A DNA stretch of 64,000 nt. Source: Corticicoccus populi (GTDB lineage: Bacteria; Bacillota; Bacilli; Staphylococcales; Salinicoccaceae). Position 1 is the stretch's first letter. The number at the start of each line of letters is the position of its first letter. The stretch lies in contig NZ_JBHUOQ010000001.1 in the NCBI RefSeq assembly GCF_042686195.1, positions 310,001-374,000 on the forward strand, given 5' to 3'. Below, piece by piece: positions 17,454 to 26,647 of this stretch. The notes beneath the pieces are model-generated. The model was given only the letters and a program-made list of their open reading frames with translations, did no database searches and was not told the DNA's origin. A program made the translations under genes and the position numbers.

Positions 17454-19133
17454 TTATTCAGGGAAACTGACATTTTCAAGTCTTATGACACCGACCGGAT
17501 CAATTTCTGCACCTTCTACGAGGGTTTCATTTACACCGATTCCAAGCTCTGCATAAAAGAGCGGGGTAATCGGCAGGTCTTCCAGCAGAATAGACTGTGC
17601 TTCTGCATATAATTCTGCACGTTCAGCATCATCTGTAGTCTGGCGTCCGCTTTCCAATACTTCATCGAGTGCTGTGTTGGAGTAGAGCCATCTGTTACCG
17701 GAGCCGTCCTGGCTGTCAGTGTGGAACATTGGATAGAGACCGTAATCCGGGTCACCTGTTACAGTAATCCACTGAAGCATGAACATATCATGTGTACCTT
17801 GTTCCGCACGCTCTAAAAATGCGCCGAATTCAAATTGTTCGATGGTGACATCAATTCCGATTTCAGAGAGTCCTTCCTGAATGAGCAGGGCGATATCCAT
17901 GACTTCTTCAGAGTCGGATACCCAGAGTGTTGTTTCAAATCCGTCAGGGACACTGGAGTTATCCATATATTCCTGTGCTAAATCTAAATCATACGGGATT
18001 TCCTCTGCACTTTCATCATGACCGACAACTGCCGGAGAGATATGTGTTGATGCATGGATACCTCTGTCATTTAGTATACCGCTGATAATCTGTTCGCGGT
18101 CTACAGCGTGTGAGATGGCATGTCTGACGTTTTCGTCATCAAACGGTTCTTTTTCATAGTTGAAAGCAAGGTAAGTCATAGAGAGACCGTTTTGATCAAT
18201 GATATTGGTATCTTCATGGCTTCTGACACGTTCCATGCTTTCAGTGTTCACGTTATCTGTAATACCGATACCGCCTGTCTCAAGTTCAGCAAGGCGTGCC
18301 TGATTTTCAGGAATAACACGGTAAGTCACAGTATCAAATTCACGGTCGCCGCCGTGATAATCTTCAAATTTTTCGAGGATGACCTGGTTTCCGGGGTCTC
18401 TTTCCTGAAGTTGAAGATGATTGGTACCGTCAGGTTTTCCGGCAATCACTTCGCCGATATATTCAGAGATTGAAGAAGACACTTCCTCAAATTCATCTCC
18501 GCCTTCTTCCCGTAAAGCATAATATTCTTCAAGTGTCATATCGACACCGGCCTCATCGAGGGCGTTTTGATAATCTTCATCAATGACTTCTTTACTCAGT
18601 ATTCCGGCTGTATTGTGTGCAAGGTTTGAAAGTAAAGGTGAGAAAGGATAGTCTGTATGGAAATGGACTTCATGGTCATCAATGACTTCGATTTCATTGA
18701 CCATTTCAAACATAAACATTACAGATGAAGCAACTGCAGGGTCAAGCAGGCGGTCAAATGTTGCCTTTACATCTTCTGCGGTAAACTCAGAACCGTTATG
18801 GAATGTTACCCCTTCTTTTAATTGAAAACTCCATAAGTTGTCTTCGACCTGCTCATAATTTTCTGCAAGTCCGTCTTCAATTTCCATATCAAAATTCTGA
18901 GTGACTAATTTGTCATAAAGCTGGGTTCTGAGCTGTGCCGATGGAATATCGTTTGATTGATGCGGATCCATTGAAACGGGCTCATTAATCATGCCGATAA
19001 CTAAATCATTTGCGGAATTTTCTGTAGAAGCACCGTCATCGTCAAGATTTTCATCGACATTGTCATCACTGGTACATGCTGCGAGCAGAAACAGTGCACT
19101 GAACACACTGACGAACCAAAAACGTTTTAACAT
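17454..19133 (-). CDS. ABC transporter substrate-binding lipoprotein, family 5 (peptide type)
   Basis: A 559-residue extracellular solute-binding protein of the OppA/DppA/GsiB family. It has a lipoprotein signal peptide with the lipobox LAAC (Cys at about residue 20) and an acidic linker (DDNVDENLDDDG). Family stretches include SMDPHQSNDIPSAQL, LAENYEQVEDNLWSFQL, EGVTFHNGSEFTAEDV and AFNYEKEPFDDENVRHAISHA. No permease or ATPase gene is adjacent, so it is an orphan here and probably works with a transporter encoded elsewhere. Its ligand (peptide, glutathione or nickel-type) cannot be told. Confidence 0.9.
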   Translation of the reverse strand: MLKRFWFVSVFSALFLLAACTSDDNVDENLDDDGASTENSANDLVIGMINEPVSMDPHQSNDIPSAQLRTQLYDKLVTQNFDMEIEDGLAENYEQVEDNLWSFQLKEGVTFHNGSEFTAEDVKATFDRLLDPAVASSVMFMFEMVNEIEVIDDHEVHFHTDYPFSPLLSNLAHNTAGILSKEVIDEDYQNALDEAGVDMTLEEYYALREEGGDEFEEVSSSISEYIGEVIAGKPDGTNHLQLQERDPGNQVILEKFEDYHGGDREFDTVTYRVIPENQARLAELETGGIGITDNVNTESMERVRSHEDTNIIDQNGLSMTYLAFNYEKEPFDDENVRHAISHAVDREQIISGILNDRGIHASTHISPAVVGHDESAEEIPYDLDLAQEYMDNSSVPDGFETTLWVSDSEEVMDIALLIQEGLSEIGIDVTIEQFEFGAFLERAEQGTHDMFMLQWITVTGDPDYGLYPMFHTDSQDGSGNRWLYSNTALDEVLESGRQTTDDAERAELYAEAQSILLEDLPITPLFYAELGIGVNETLVEGAEIDPVGVIRLENVSFPE

Positions 19134-19163
19134 TTTTACATCCCCTTTTATTTTGTTACTACA

Positions 19164-19192
19164 ATTGTATCTAAAAGTGTATAATTTATCAA
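19164..19192 (-). promoter_or_regulatory. Sigma-A promoter of the binding-protein gene
   Basis: On the minus strand TTGATA (19187-19192), a 17-base spacer and TACAAT (19164-19169), with the AAAAGGGGATG ribosome binding site and ATG downstream. Confidence 0.6.
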
Positions 19193-19255
19193 AATATTAT
19201 ATAAATATTCTGTGAATTACACTGTAGCAGCTTTATAAATAAAAGAAAAGACACT

Positions 19256-19285
19256 AAAAAAGTGTACGCAATGCATACACTTTTT
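19256..19285 (-). terminator. Rho-independent terminator of the peptidase C26 gene
   Basis: AAAAAGTGTA (19257-19266) pairs with TACACTTTTT (19276-19285); on the minus strand a T-run follows. It begins at the stop codon of the gene. Confidence 0.75.
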
Positions 19286-19995
19286 CAGACATTTTTAACT
19301 GCTGTTTCAATAAATGTTTTAAAAATATTCTGTGATACAGAATCATTATGGAAGGAGCCTTCCGGATGCCACTGCAGTCCAATAACAAAATCTCTTTCTG
19401 TGCTTTCGAAGGCTTCAATAATGCCGTCGTTGCTTTTTCCGGAAACGATAAAATGTTCAGCAATATTTTTATTCGCCTGATGGTGAAAGCTGTTGGTTTT
19501 AATTTCGAGGCTGCCTGTAATTGCTGCAAGTTTTGAGTGTTCTGTAACACGTACAGTGTGGGATAAATAATCTCTCGGCGCATTTTGATTATGCTGCATG
19601 ACTGTATCACCGACCTGTGAATATATGTCCTGATACATTGTTCCACCTGCATATATGTTAAGAATCTGCGCACCGCGGCATATCGCAAGAATCGGTTTAT
19701 CCTGCTGTAGTGTATATTCAATCAGTTTCATCTCGTAAGCATCACGCCCGGGTTCGATATTACCGAGCTTCTGATGCGGATCATCTCCGAAAAGGGAAGG
19801 ATCAATATCATCACCTCCAGTGAGAAGAAGCCCGTCAATGGCGTCAACCTGCTGCTTGATCTGCTGTTCTGATTCTGTTTTGGCAAGTACAAGCGGCACG
19901 CCGTCAGATCCGGATACCGCATTGATATAGGTGACAGGGAGCTTCAAGCTGTCCCCAGTAATAAAAGTAGTAATACCGATGACCGCATTTTTCAT
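19285..19995 (-). CDS. Gamma-glutamyl-gamma-aminobutyrate hydrolase family protein (peptidase C26)
   Basis: A 236-residue class I glutamine-amidotransferase-like hydrolase related to PuuD. It has LLLTGGDDIDPSLFGD, the nucleophile Cys in ILAICRGAQILNIYAGG, and the catalytic His-Glu in LQWHPEGS, so the triad is complete. Family members cleave gamma-glutamyl bonds. An AAAGGATG site precedes the ATG. The true substrate is not known. Confidence 0.88.
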   Translation of the reverse strand: MKNAVIGITTFITGDSLKLPVTYINAVSGSDGVPLVLAKTESEQQIKQQVDAIDGLLLTGGDDIDPSLFGDDPHQKLGNIEPGRDAYEMKLIEYTLQQDKPILAICRGAQILNIYAGGTMYQDIYSQVGDTVMQHNQNAPRDYLSHTVRVTEHSKLAAITGSLEIKTNSFHHQANKNIAEHFIVSGKSNDGIIEAFESTERDFVIGLQWHPEGSFHNDSVSQNIFKTFIETAVKNV

Positions 19996-20167
19996 TTAAA
20001 TGCATCCTTTCTTTAAATTTTCTACCATAATATTCGGAATTTAAGACCATTGTACCAATAATTTCATTTTTTCGACAAATGAACAGGGAAGTGTCGATTG
20101 TTTTATGTTGTTGGATATATTAACATTAAAGTAATTTATGAAAGCGTCATCAAAATGGAGGGTGATT

Positions 20168-20929
20168 ATGAAACTGGAAGGGAAAGTTGCGGTTGTCACA
20201 GGTGCTGCATCGGGAATGGGAAAGGCGATTGCAGAGCTTTACGGTAAAAATGGGGCAAAAGTGATTGTATCGGATATTAATATTGATGGTGCGGAGCAGG
20301 TGGCAGCAGGAATTTTGGGTAATGGCGGTACTGCAGCAGCGGTGAAGACCGATATTGCGAAGCAAGGTGATGCTGAAGGGCTCATTGATGAGGCGGTAAA
20401 TACGTTCGGAACTCTTGATATTCTGGTGAATAATGCAGGGATTATGGATAATTTTGAACCTGTCGGTGATATAGAAGACGCTTTGTGGGAAAAAGTGTTT
20501 GCAGTTAATACGACGGGTGTAATGCGTACCATGCGTAAAGCAGTGCCTGTATTTCTTGAAAAGGGAAAGGGCGTTATCATTAATATTGCATCAACTGGAG
20601 GATTCAGTGGTGCACATGCCGGTGCTGCATACGGAGCTTCAAAGCATGCGGTTGTCGGCTTAACAAAGAATACCGCATTTATGTATGCGAATGAAGGAAT
20701 CAGGTGTAATGCCATAGCCCCTGGTGCAGTAGAGACGAATATAGGTGCCTCAATGACGGGAATCAATCAATTCGGTATGTCACGCGCAGGATTAACACAT
20801 GGATTGTCACCAAGAACCGGACAGCCTGTGGAAATAGCAGAGGCAGCTTTGTTTCTGGCATCTGATGAATCGAGTTTTGTAAATGGAGTTGTGATGCCTG
20901 TTGACGGTGGGTGGACTTCAGCCTTTTAA
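20168..20929 (+). CDS. SDR-family oxidoreductase
   Basis: A 253-residue classical short-chain dehydrogenase: TGAASGMGKA cofactor loop, DILVNNAG, catalytic Ser in NIASTGG and YGASK, and APGAVETNI. The ATG at 20168 is chosen because GGAGGGTGATT lies just before it; ten codons upstream is another in-frame ATG without such a site. Similar to FabG-like and alcohol/diol dehydrogenases; substrate unknown. It stands alone, followed by a terminator. Confidence 0.85.
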   Translation: MKLEGKVAVVTGAASGMGKAIAELYGKNGAKVIVSDINIDGAEQVAAGILGNGGTAAAVKTDIAKQGDAEGLIDEAVNTFGTLDILVNNAGIMDNFEPVGDIEDALWEKVFAVNTTGVMRTMRKAVPVFLEKGKGVIINIASTGGFSGAHAGAAYGASKHAVVGLTKNTAFMYANEGIRCNAIAPGAVETNIGASMTGINQFGMSRAGLTHGLSPRTGQPVEIAEAALFLASDESSFVNGVVMPVDGGWTSAF

Positions 20930-20947
20930 AAAGAGACATAAAGTTTT

Positions 20948-20980
20948 AAATACCGCTCTTTCGGGCGGTATTTTAGTTTG
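20948..20980 (+). terminator. Rho-independent terminator
   Basis: AAATACCGC (20948-20956) pairs with GCGGTATTT (20965-20973), followed by TTAGTTTGTTTT. Confidence 0.75.
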
Positions 20981-21092
20981 TTTTAAACGTGACTGGCCGG
21001 TTTTTTATTAAATCAGTTTCTCATGAATAGACATTTGACTTAAATATTATATAGTATAGGAGTGTACATTATATGATTAGAGGCGGGCGGAT

Positions 21093-21716
21093 ATGTCAAA
21101 AAGTGAACAGAAGCTGACTAAAAAACAGATTGCGATTATAGAAGCGGCAACTGAATTATTTGCAGAAAAAGGATTTTCGGCAACGTCTACAAGTGAAATT
21201 GCTCAGAAAGCAGAAGCGGCTGAAGGGACAATATTCAAACACTTTAAATCGAAAAAAGGACTCTTGATGTCAGTTGTTTCACCGATTACTGTAGAGTTTT
21301 ACGGTCCGATGATAAAGAAAGATCTGGATAAAGTATTTGATAAGGAGTTTGAATATTATCAGGATTTTATACGTGCGATGATTGAAAACAGGAAAATATT
21401 TATCCAAAATAATCTGCCGGTGCTGCGAATCCTCATTCAGGAGATTCCGTTTCATCCGGAGTTAAAAGAGCAGTTTATTGAGCAGGTAGGGAAGGATATC
21501 ATCGAAAGAATCAGGGGAATCATACGTTTTTATCAAGAAAAGGGACAGATGGTTGATATTCACACCGATACTATCATCCGTACAGTGGCATCTACCATAC
21601 TCAGTTATATTGTTGCGAGGTATGTGCTGATTCCTGAAGCCCGTTGGGATACTGAAGAGATTGAAACAGAAAGGATTATTCAGCTTCTGGAAAATGGTTT
21701 ATCTAAAAAGAAATGA
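21093..21716 (+). CDS. TetR-family transcriptional regulator
   Basis: A 207-residue TetR regulator. The N-terminal domain shows AIIEAATELFAEKGFSATST and SEIAQKAEAAEGTIFKHFKSK, a standard TetR helix-turn-helix; the C-terminal part is a variable helical ligand-binding domain. It is convergent with the ABC exporter operon (21749-23627), whose promoter contains a perfect palindrome of the kind TetR proteins bind, so it is the likely repressor of that operon (inference). Confidence 0.85.
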   Translation: MSKSEQKLTKKQIAIIEAATELFAEKGFSATSTSEIAQKAEAAEGTIFKHFKSKKGLLMSVVSPITVEFYGPMIKKDLDKVFDKEFEYYQDFIRAMIENRKIFIQNNLPVLRILIQEIPFHPELKEQFIEQVGKDIIERIRGIIRFYQEKGQMVDIHTDTIIRTVASTILSYIVARYVLIPEARWDTEEIETERIIQLLENGLSKKK

Positions 21717-21750
21717 TGCGGACAGCTCAGGCTGTACCGCATCATTTTTT
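21711..21750. terminator. Bidirectional terminator between tetR and the ABC permease gene
   Basis: TGATGCGG pairs with CCGCATCA and ACAGC with GCTGT, with a one-base bulge; T-rich tails on both strands. Confidence 0.75.
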
Positions 21751-22927
21751 AAACTTTTCTGTACCGCTTCATGCCTATAATATTCAAGAGTGTGAAAAGA
21801 ATAATGAATCCTGCAAGAAACGATAACGGGATAAGAATATCACTGAGTGTATATCCTTTAAGAACGACATCAATCATGGCGTTCCCTGCATAATAGAGCG
21901 GCATAAACGGTGCAAACCACTGCAGCCAGTTTTCCATAGATTCCACTTTAAGCATACCGGAGAAGAATATCTGCGGTACAATCACCAATGGAATAAACTG
22001 CATCATCTGAAATTCACTGTTTACAAATGTGGACAATAAAAGCCCGAGTGCAACAAAGCTGAGAAAAATATTAATGATAAACATACTAATGATAGATCCT
22101 GCGATTTCCATGTCAAGAATGTACACGGAATAAGAAATAATCACTGCTGTTTGTATTACTGCAAAAATACCGTAGCCAAAGAGGTAACCGAGTACAATTT
22201 CCGACCGTTTAATCGGCGTGGATAATAATTTCTCAAGGGTGCCGCTGCTTCGTTCTTTGAGCATGGACATCCCCGCAATAAGAAAAACGAAAAAGAATAC
22301 AAAAAAGCTGATGAGTACCGGATTGAGTATTTCAAAAAAAGTGTGGTTTTCATCTCCGTAAATATAGTTGACAGAGACCGGGTTTTGATCTGCCGAAAAC
22401 TCTTCTGTATCAAAGGTGTCAGGTATATTCATTTCAGTATTTATATTAATATCTTCACGGTATGCCTCCGGCAGTGTTTCCAATACACGGTTAATATTTT
22501 CAGTCATCTCATTTACATTGGATAGTAAACCGTCAATATCATCTGAAAATTGATTGAGCTTTGTTTCTGTGACTGCCTGGGAACTTTCCTGGATGGCAGA
22601 GCCTTCCTCCATCGGATTGTCATTCAGAATGGTCAGCGTAAATTCTTCTTCCTTCTCCTCAAGAACCGCATTGGCATTCCCTGCTTTTAAATAGTCGGCG
22701 GTATCAATACTGTTTTCTTCCTTAATGATTACATCATTTTCTTTTAAGACCTCGACTATATTGTTGTCTACATTCACCACTGCGATTGTGACACTATCAT
22801 CCGGATCGGGAAAAATATAATTGAGCAGCGTGATAATCAGTACAGGTGCGATAAGTAATAACGCCATCGTCCGCTTATCCCGGATAACCTGTTTAAAGAT
22901 ACGTCTAATCAGGACGAACATTCTCAT
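21749..22927 (-). CDS. ABC transporter permease (ABC-2 type, YhaP/LinJ-like)
   Basis: About 392 residues from the ATG at 22927, which follows GGAGG at a suitable distance and overlaps the end of the ATPase gene by 23 bases; a longer frame upstream is unlikely to be used. One N-terminal membrane helix (ALLLIAPVLIITLLNYIF), a large external loop of about 200 residues with a coiled-coil part (QFSDDIDGLLSNVNEMTENI), then five C-terminal helices as in ABC-2 exporters. Together with the upstream ATPase it forms an exporter, probably of drugs, peptides or lipids. Confidence 0.85.
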   Translation of the reverse strand: MRMFVLIRRIFKQVIRDKRTMALLLIAPVLIITLLNYIFPDPDDSVTIAVVNVDNNIVEVLKENDVIIKEENSIDTADYLKAGNANAVLEEKEEEFTLTILNDNPMEEGSAIQESSQAVTETKLNQFSDDIDGLLSNVNEMTENINRVLETLPEAYREDININTEMNIPDTFDTEEFSADQNPVSVNYIYGDENHTFFEILNPVLISFFVFFFVFLIAGMSMLKERSSGTLEKLLSTPIKRSEIVLGYLFGYGIFAVIQTAVIISYSVYILDMEIAGSIISMFIINIFLSFVALGLLLSTFVNSEFQMMQFIPLVIVPQIFFSGMLKVESMENWLQWFAPFMPLYYAGNAMIDVVLKGYTLSDILIPLSFLAGFIILFTLLNIIGMKRYRKV

Positions 22928-23627
22928 TTTCTTCCGCCTCCAGTTTAAGAAAGACATGATCAATGTCTTCAGCATGATATGCTTCAAGAATTTCCGACGG
23001 TGTCCCGCTGACAGCAATTTTTTTATTTTTCATGAGAAGCAGATGGTCACATTTCATTGCCTCGTCCATAATATGTGTTGTAATTAAAAGTGTCCGTGTT
23101 TTTGATAGTGTATGAAGCTGCTCCCAGATGGACAGTTTCAAAACAGGGTCAATACCAACAGTAGGTTCATCCAGTATGAGGTATTCAGGCTGATTAATGA
23201 GTGCGATCGCCAGAGACAGTCTGCGTTTCATGCCGCCGGAATAATGACTGACTAATTTATCCCGGTCATCATCAAGCTGCACCAGTTTTAAAGTATTTTG
23301 TATGGATTCCCTGCTGATTTTAGTGCTGTACATATTGGAGAAGAAATTGATATTTTCAAAACCGGTTAAATCATTGTAAAGAGAATCGCTCTGTGCCATA
23401 TAGCCGATACTGTTTAAAATCTTTCGATCTGGGACCGTTTGATTCTGAATTTCAATCTTTCCTGAATCATATTTTTCCATGCCCATTAAACACTTAATCA
23501 ATGTAGTTTTACCTGTTCCGGAAGGACCGATGAGTCCGGTAATTTTATTATTTGGAATATCAACAGATATGTTTTCAAGTATCAGGCTTTTACCGTAGCT
23601 TTTCGAAAGACTGTCTATGTGAATCAA
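22905..23627 (-). CDS. ABC transporter ATP-binding protein
   Basis: A 240-residue ABC ATPase: Walker A GPSGTGKTT (about residue 36), signature YSGGMKRR, Walker B LILDEP and the switch His in LLITTH are all intact. The start codon is ATG with a nearby AGGAGTGATT site. It is the first gene of a two-gene operon with the permease and is probably repressed by the TetR protein encoded convergently. Confidence 0.9.
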   Translation of the reverse strand: MIHIDSLSKSYGKSLILENISVDIPNNKITGLIGPSGTGKTTLIKCLMGMEKYDSGKIEIQNQTVPDRKILNSIGYMAQSDSLYNDLTGFENINFFSNMYSTKISRESIQNTLKLVQLDDDRDKLVSHYSGGMKRRLSLAIALINQPEYLILDEPTVGIDPVLKLSIWEQLHTLSKTRTLLITTHIMDEAMKCDHLLLMKNKKIAVSGTPSEILEAYHAEDIDHVFLKLEAEENENVRPD

Positions 23628-23650
23628 ATCTAATCACTCCTTACCCAATA

Positions 23651-23678
23651 ATTATAGTGAGTACTTACTCACTATAAT
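23651..23678. promoter_or_regulatory. Perfect palindrome in the ABC-exporter promoter, probable TetR operator
   Basis: Two 13-base arms, ATTATAGTGAGTA (23651-23663) and TACTCACTATAAT (23666-23678), separated by CT. On the minus strand the start-proximal arm contains TATAAT. It lies 24 bases before the ATPase start, so a bound repressor would block transcription. Confidence 0.7.
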
Positions 23679-23700
23679 ATCAAATAAAAATAAGAATAAC

Positions 23701-23754
23701 AAATATACCGTATCAGTCTTTAGGGGTGCACCTCATGATTGATACGGTATATTT
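23701..23754 (-). terminator. Terminator-like hairpin after the P-type ATPase gene
   Basis: Perfect 15-base arms AAATATACCGTATCA (23701-23715) and TGATACGGTATATTT (23740-23754) enclose a 24-base loop holding a second small hairpin. The T-run is interrupted. Confidence 0.65.
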
Positions 23755-23759
23755 AATAT

Positions 23760-26438
23760 CTAGTTCTTCTGTTTTCTTTTATTAATAATGGTTCTGGTAA
23801 TCAGTTTTTCAATCTCAATCAGGATGAATGTACCGATACCAATAATGAACGGATAAATCCAGTACTGTATCTCAATTGGATATAAATCAAATACTTCTCT
23901 GAAGAATGGCACATAGGTGACTATGATTTGAAGGAGTACCAGTGCACCTGCAAGTAAGAAGGCAATTTTGTTTGAAAAGAAATTTTTATCAAATGCAAAA
24001 TTCAGTTCGTTTCTTACGTTGAAGAGGTGGAACGCCTGCATGATAACAATTGAATGCAGTGTGATAGTGGTTACCTGAGTCTGTGTATATTCTGCCGGAT
24101 TTCCGAGAAGGGTTGTATTCATTGCCATAATGGCACCGCCGACAAGAAATGACACGAGCAGTATTCTAAAAATATAATATGGACTGAGCAGTTTTGCATT
24201 CGGTTGTCTTGGCGGCTTCTGCATAGATCCTGCTTCCAGCTTCTCGAATGCCAGTGCAAATGATACAGTGACTGCAGTAACCATATTAATATAGAGCACT
24301 TGTATCGGTGTAAGAGGTACATTTAATCCGAACAATAAGGCGGTGACAATCAGAAATGCTTCTGCACCATTTGTCGGCAGTATGAAAAGAATTGTCTTTT
24401 TCAAATTATCGTAAATCCGGCGTCCTTCTTCGACTGCATTGATAATTGTTTTAAAATTATCATCGACAAGCACCATTTTTGAGGCTTCCTTGGCAACTTC
24501 TGTTCCTTTTATACCCATGGCAACGCCGATATCAGCACGTTTTAAGGCGGGTGCATCATTCACACCGTCCCCGGTCATTGCGACAATTTCATCATTTTCC
24601 TGCATGGCTGTAACAAGCTGCAGTTTATTTTCTGGACTGGTCCGTGCAAAGACATCTGTTGTTCTGACAGCTTCTCTCAGCGCGTCATCACTCATTTGAT
24701 CGAGTTCGCGTCCTTCAAGAACATTATCATTATCTGTAATATTCATCTGTTTTGCGATCGCGAGAGCAGTGGCTTTATGGTCTCCGGTAATCATTTTAAT
24801 TTGTATACCAGCCTGTTTTGATACTTTAATGGCTTCAACAGCTTCTTCTCTCGGAGGATCGAGTATGCCTGCGAGACCGATGACAGTCAGCCCTTCTGAT
24901 ACATCTTCGTGGTCAATTTCATCCACAGTATCATCAACATTTTTATATGCAACACCAATGACACGCTCACCTTTGTTAGAGCGGGCAAGCATTTTATCTT
25001 CCCAGAGCTGCCTTTCCCGACTGTTTTCTTCAAGCCCCGCCATATCCATCAGACGGTCCGGTGCACCTTTGACGAGAATCATGTTTTGATTGTTTCTTTC
25101 AACCAGCCCCGCCATATATTTATAACTTGAATCAAATGGAATTTTGGAAATCACAGGCAGTCTGTCAATTTCGATATTGGCTTTTGATGCTAAGGTGACG
25201 AGGCATCCTTCGGTGGGTTCTCCGCTGATCTGCCAGCCGTCACCATTATTGTTGTGAAGTACTGAGTCATTGATTGAAAGTGCGGCACTTAGGAATAAAG
25301 ACAGTTCTTCGTCACTCGATATATCAATTTCTTTTTGGTTCTGAAGAATCTGTCCCTCAGGCGCATATCCTGTTCCCGTCACTTCAATATGCCGGTCTTT
25401 AAGTTCAATTGATTGGACCGTCATTTCATTTTTTGTTAATGTCCCTGTCTTATCCGAGGCAATCACTGTTACGGCACCCAGAGTTTCAACAGACGGCAGA
25501 TTTTTCATAATGGCATTGTTTCTTGCCATGACCTGCATACCGAGGGAAAGAATAATAGAAAGGATTGCAGGGAGTCCTTCCGGTATGGCGGAAACAATTA
25601 AACTGATTGCATATAACAACAGTTCACCAGCCGGATAGTCATAAAATAAAGCGGCATTTATAAATAAGAGTAGTGCAACCGCGACAATGACAACAGACAG
25701 CATTTTTCCGAATTGATTGGTCTGTCTGAGGAGAGGTGTTTCAGTTTCTTCAACTTCTGATATCGATTGGTTGATTTTCCCGATTTCGGTGTGTCTCCCG
25801 GTAGTAACGACAATTCCCTGTCCTGATCCCGAAACAACAGCTGTACCGGAAAATGCCATATTGAACCGGTCCCCGAGTACTGTGTCCCGAGGAAGACGTG
25901 CAGTGTTTTTTTCGACTGATGTTGATTCGCCGGTTAATGGAGATTCTTCAATACTCAATGCACTTGACTCCATCATTCTTAAATCTGCCGGTATCTTGTC
26001 ACCGGCAGACAACAGCACAATATCACCCGGAACGAGTTCACTTGATGGAACTTCCATCCGGTCTCCGCCGCGAATGACTGTTGATTCAAGTGACAGCATG
26101 TTCTTGATGCCTTCTAATGCTTTTTCGGCTTTATTTTCCTGAAAGTAGCCGATGGAAGCATTGATTAATACTACGATTAGAATAACAACCGTATCAGCAT
26201 AGTGTCCGAGAACAACAGTCAGTACAGCGGCTGCAATCAGAACATAAATCAGGACATCATTAAATTGCTTTAAAAATTTTAACCATTTAGGATCTTTCTT
26301 TGCTTCCGGGAGCTCATTTTTGACCCATTTTTCCTGTAATTTTTGGACTTGTTCTTTACTTAGACCATTATTCATATCCGTATTGAGTTCGGACGTTACT
26401 TGATCTAAGTCGATGTCGAACCAATGATGTTCAGACAT
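23760..26438 (-). CDS. P-type cation-transporting ATPase, type II
   Basis: An 892-residue ion pump with the usual order: cation-ATPase N-terminal domain, actuator domain (SPLTGES), phosphorylation motif SDKTGTLTKNE with the catalytic Asp, nucleotide-binding domain (VKGAPDR), hinge MTGDGVNDAPALKRADIGVAMG and about ten membrane helices. PEGLPA in helix 4 resembles calcium pumps, but helix 6 reads NMVTAVTV where SERCA-type pumps have NxxTD, so calcium specificity is doubtful. The gene is single, with a terminator downstream. Confidence 0.88.
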   Translation of the reverse strand: MSEHHWFDIDLDQVTSELNTDMNNGLSKEQVQKLQEKWVKNELPEAKKDPKWLKFLKQFNDVLIYVLIAAAVLTVVLGHYADTVVILIVVLINASIGYFQENKAEKALEGIKNMLSLESTVIRGGDRMEVPSSELVPGDIVLLSAGDKIPADLRMMESSALSIEESPLTGESTSVEKNTARLPRDTVLGDRFNMAFSGTAVVSGSGQGIVVTTGRHTEIGKINQSISEVEETETPLLRQTNQFGKMLSVVIVAVALLLFINAALFYDYPAGELLLYAISLIVSAIPEGLPAILSIILSLGMQVMARNNAIMKNLPSVETLGAVTVIASDKTGTLTKNEMTVQSIELKDRHIEVTGTGYAPEGQILQNQKEIDISSDEELSLFLSAALSINDSVLHNNNGDGWQISGEPTEGCLVTLASKANIEIDRLPVISKIPFDSSYKYMAGLVERNNQNMILVKGAPDRLMDMAGLEENSRERQLWEDKMLARSNKGERVIGVAYKNVDDTVDEIDHEDVSEGLTVIGLAGILDPPREEAVEAIKVSKQAGIQIKMITGDHKATALAIAKQMNITDNDNVLEGRELDQMSDDALREAVRTTDVFARTSPENKLQLVTAMQENDEIVAMTGDGVNDAPALKRADIGVAMGIKGTEVAKEASKMVLVDDNFKTIINAVEEGRRIYDNLKKTILFILPTNGAEAFLIVTALLFGLNVPLTPIQVLYINMVTAVTVSFALAFEKLEAGSMQKPPRQPNAKLLSPYYIFRILLVSFLVGGAIMAMNTTLLGNPAEYTQTQVTTITLHSIVIMQAFHLFNVRNELNFAFDKNFFSNKIAFLLAGALVLLQIIVTYVPFFREVFDLYPIEIQYWIYPFIIGIGTFILIEIEKLITRTIINKRKQKN

Positions 26439-26647
26439 TTAATATTCTCCTTTCTCAATAATTGTTAATCAATAAGCTGTTACCTTAATTATAAGTGAAA
26501 TTATTCACAAAGTATACAAGTATTATCAAATAGTTTTGACAATTCAGTTACATTGACTTTCTGTTTCACTTTATTTGCCTGAATCTTCTGGTAAAGGTAT
26601 ATTTAACGTATATTAAAGTGTTCGAATAAAATAGGGGAGGGAATACT

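Noticed and set aside
20239..20766. 175-residue minus-strand open frame
   Set aside because: It lies entirely opposite a clear SDR gene and is rich in residues produced by complementing its codons; no start signal.
25717..26142. 141-residue plus-strand frame opposite the P-type ATPase
   Set aside because: Shadow of the conserved ATPase coding strand.
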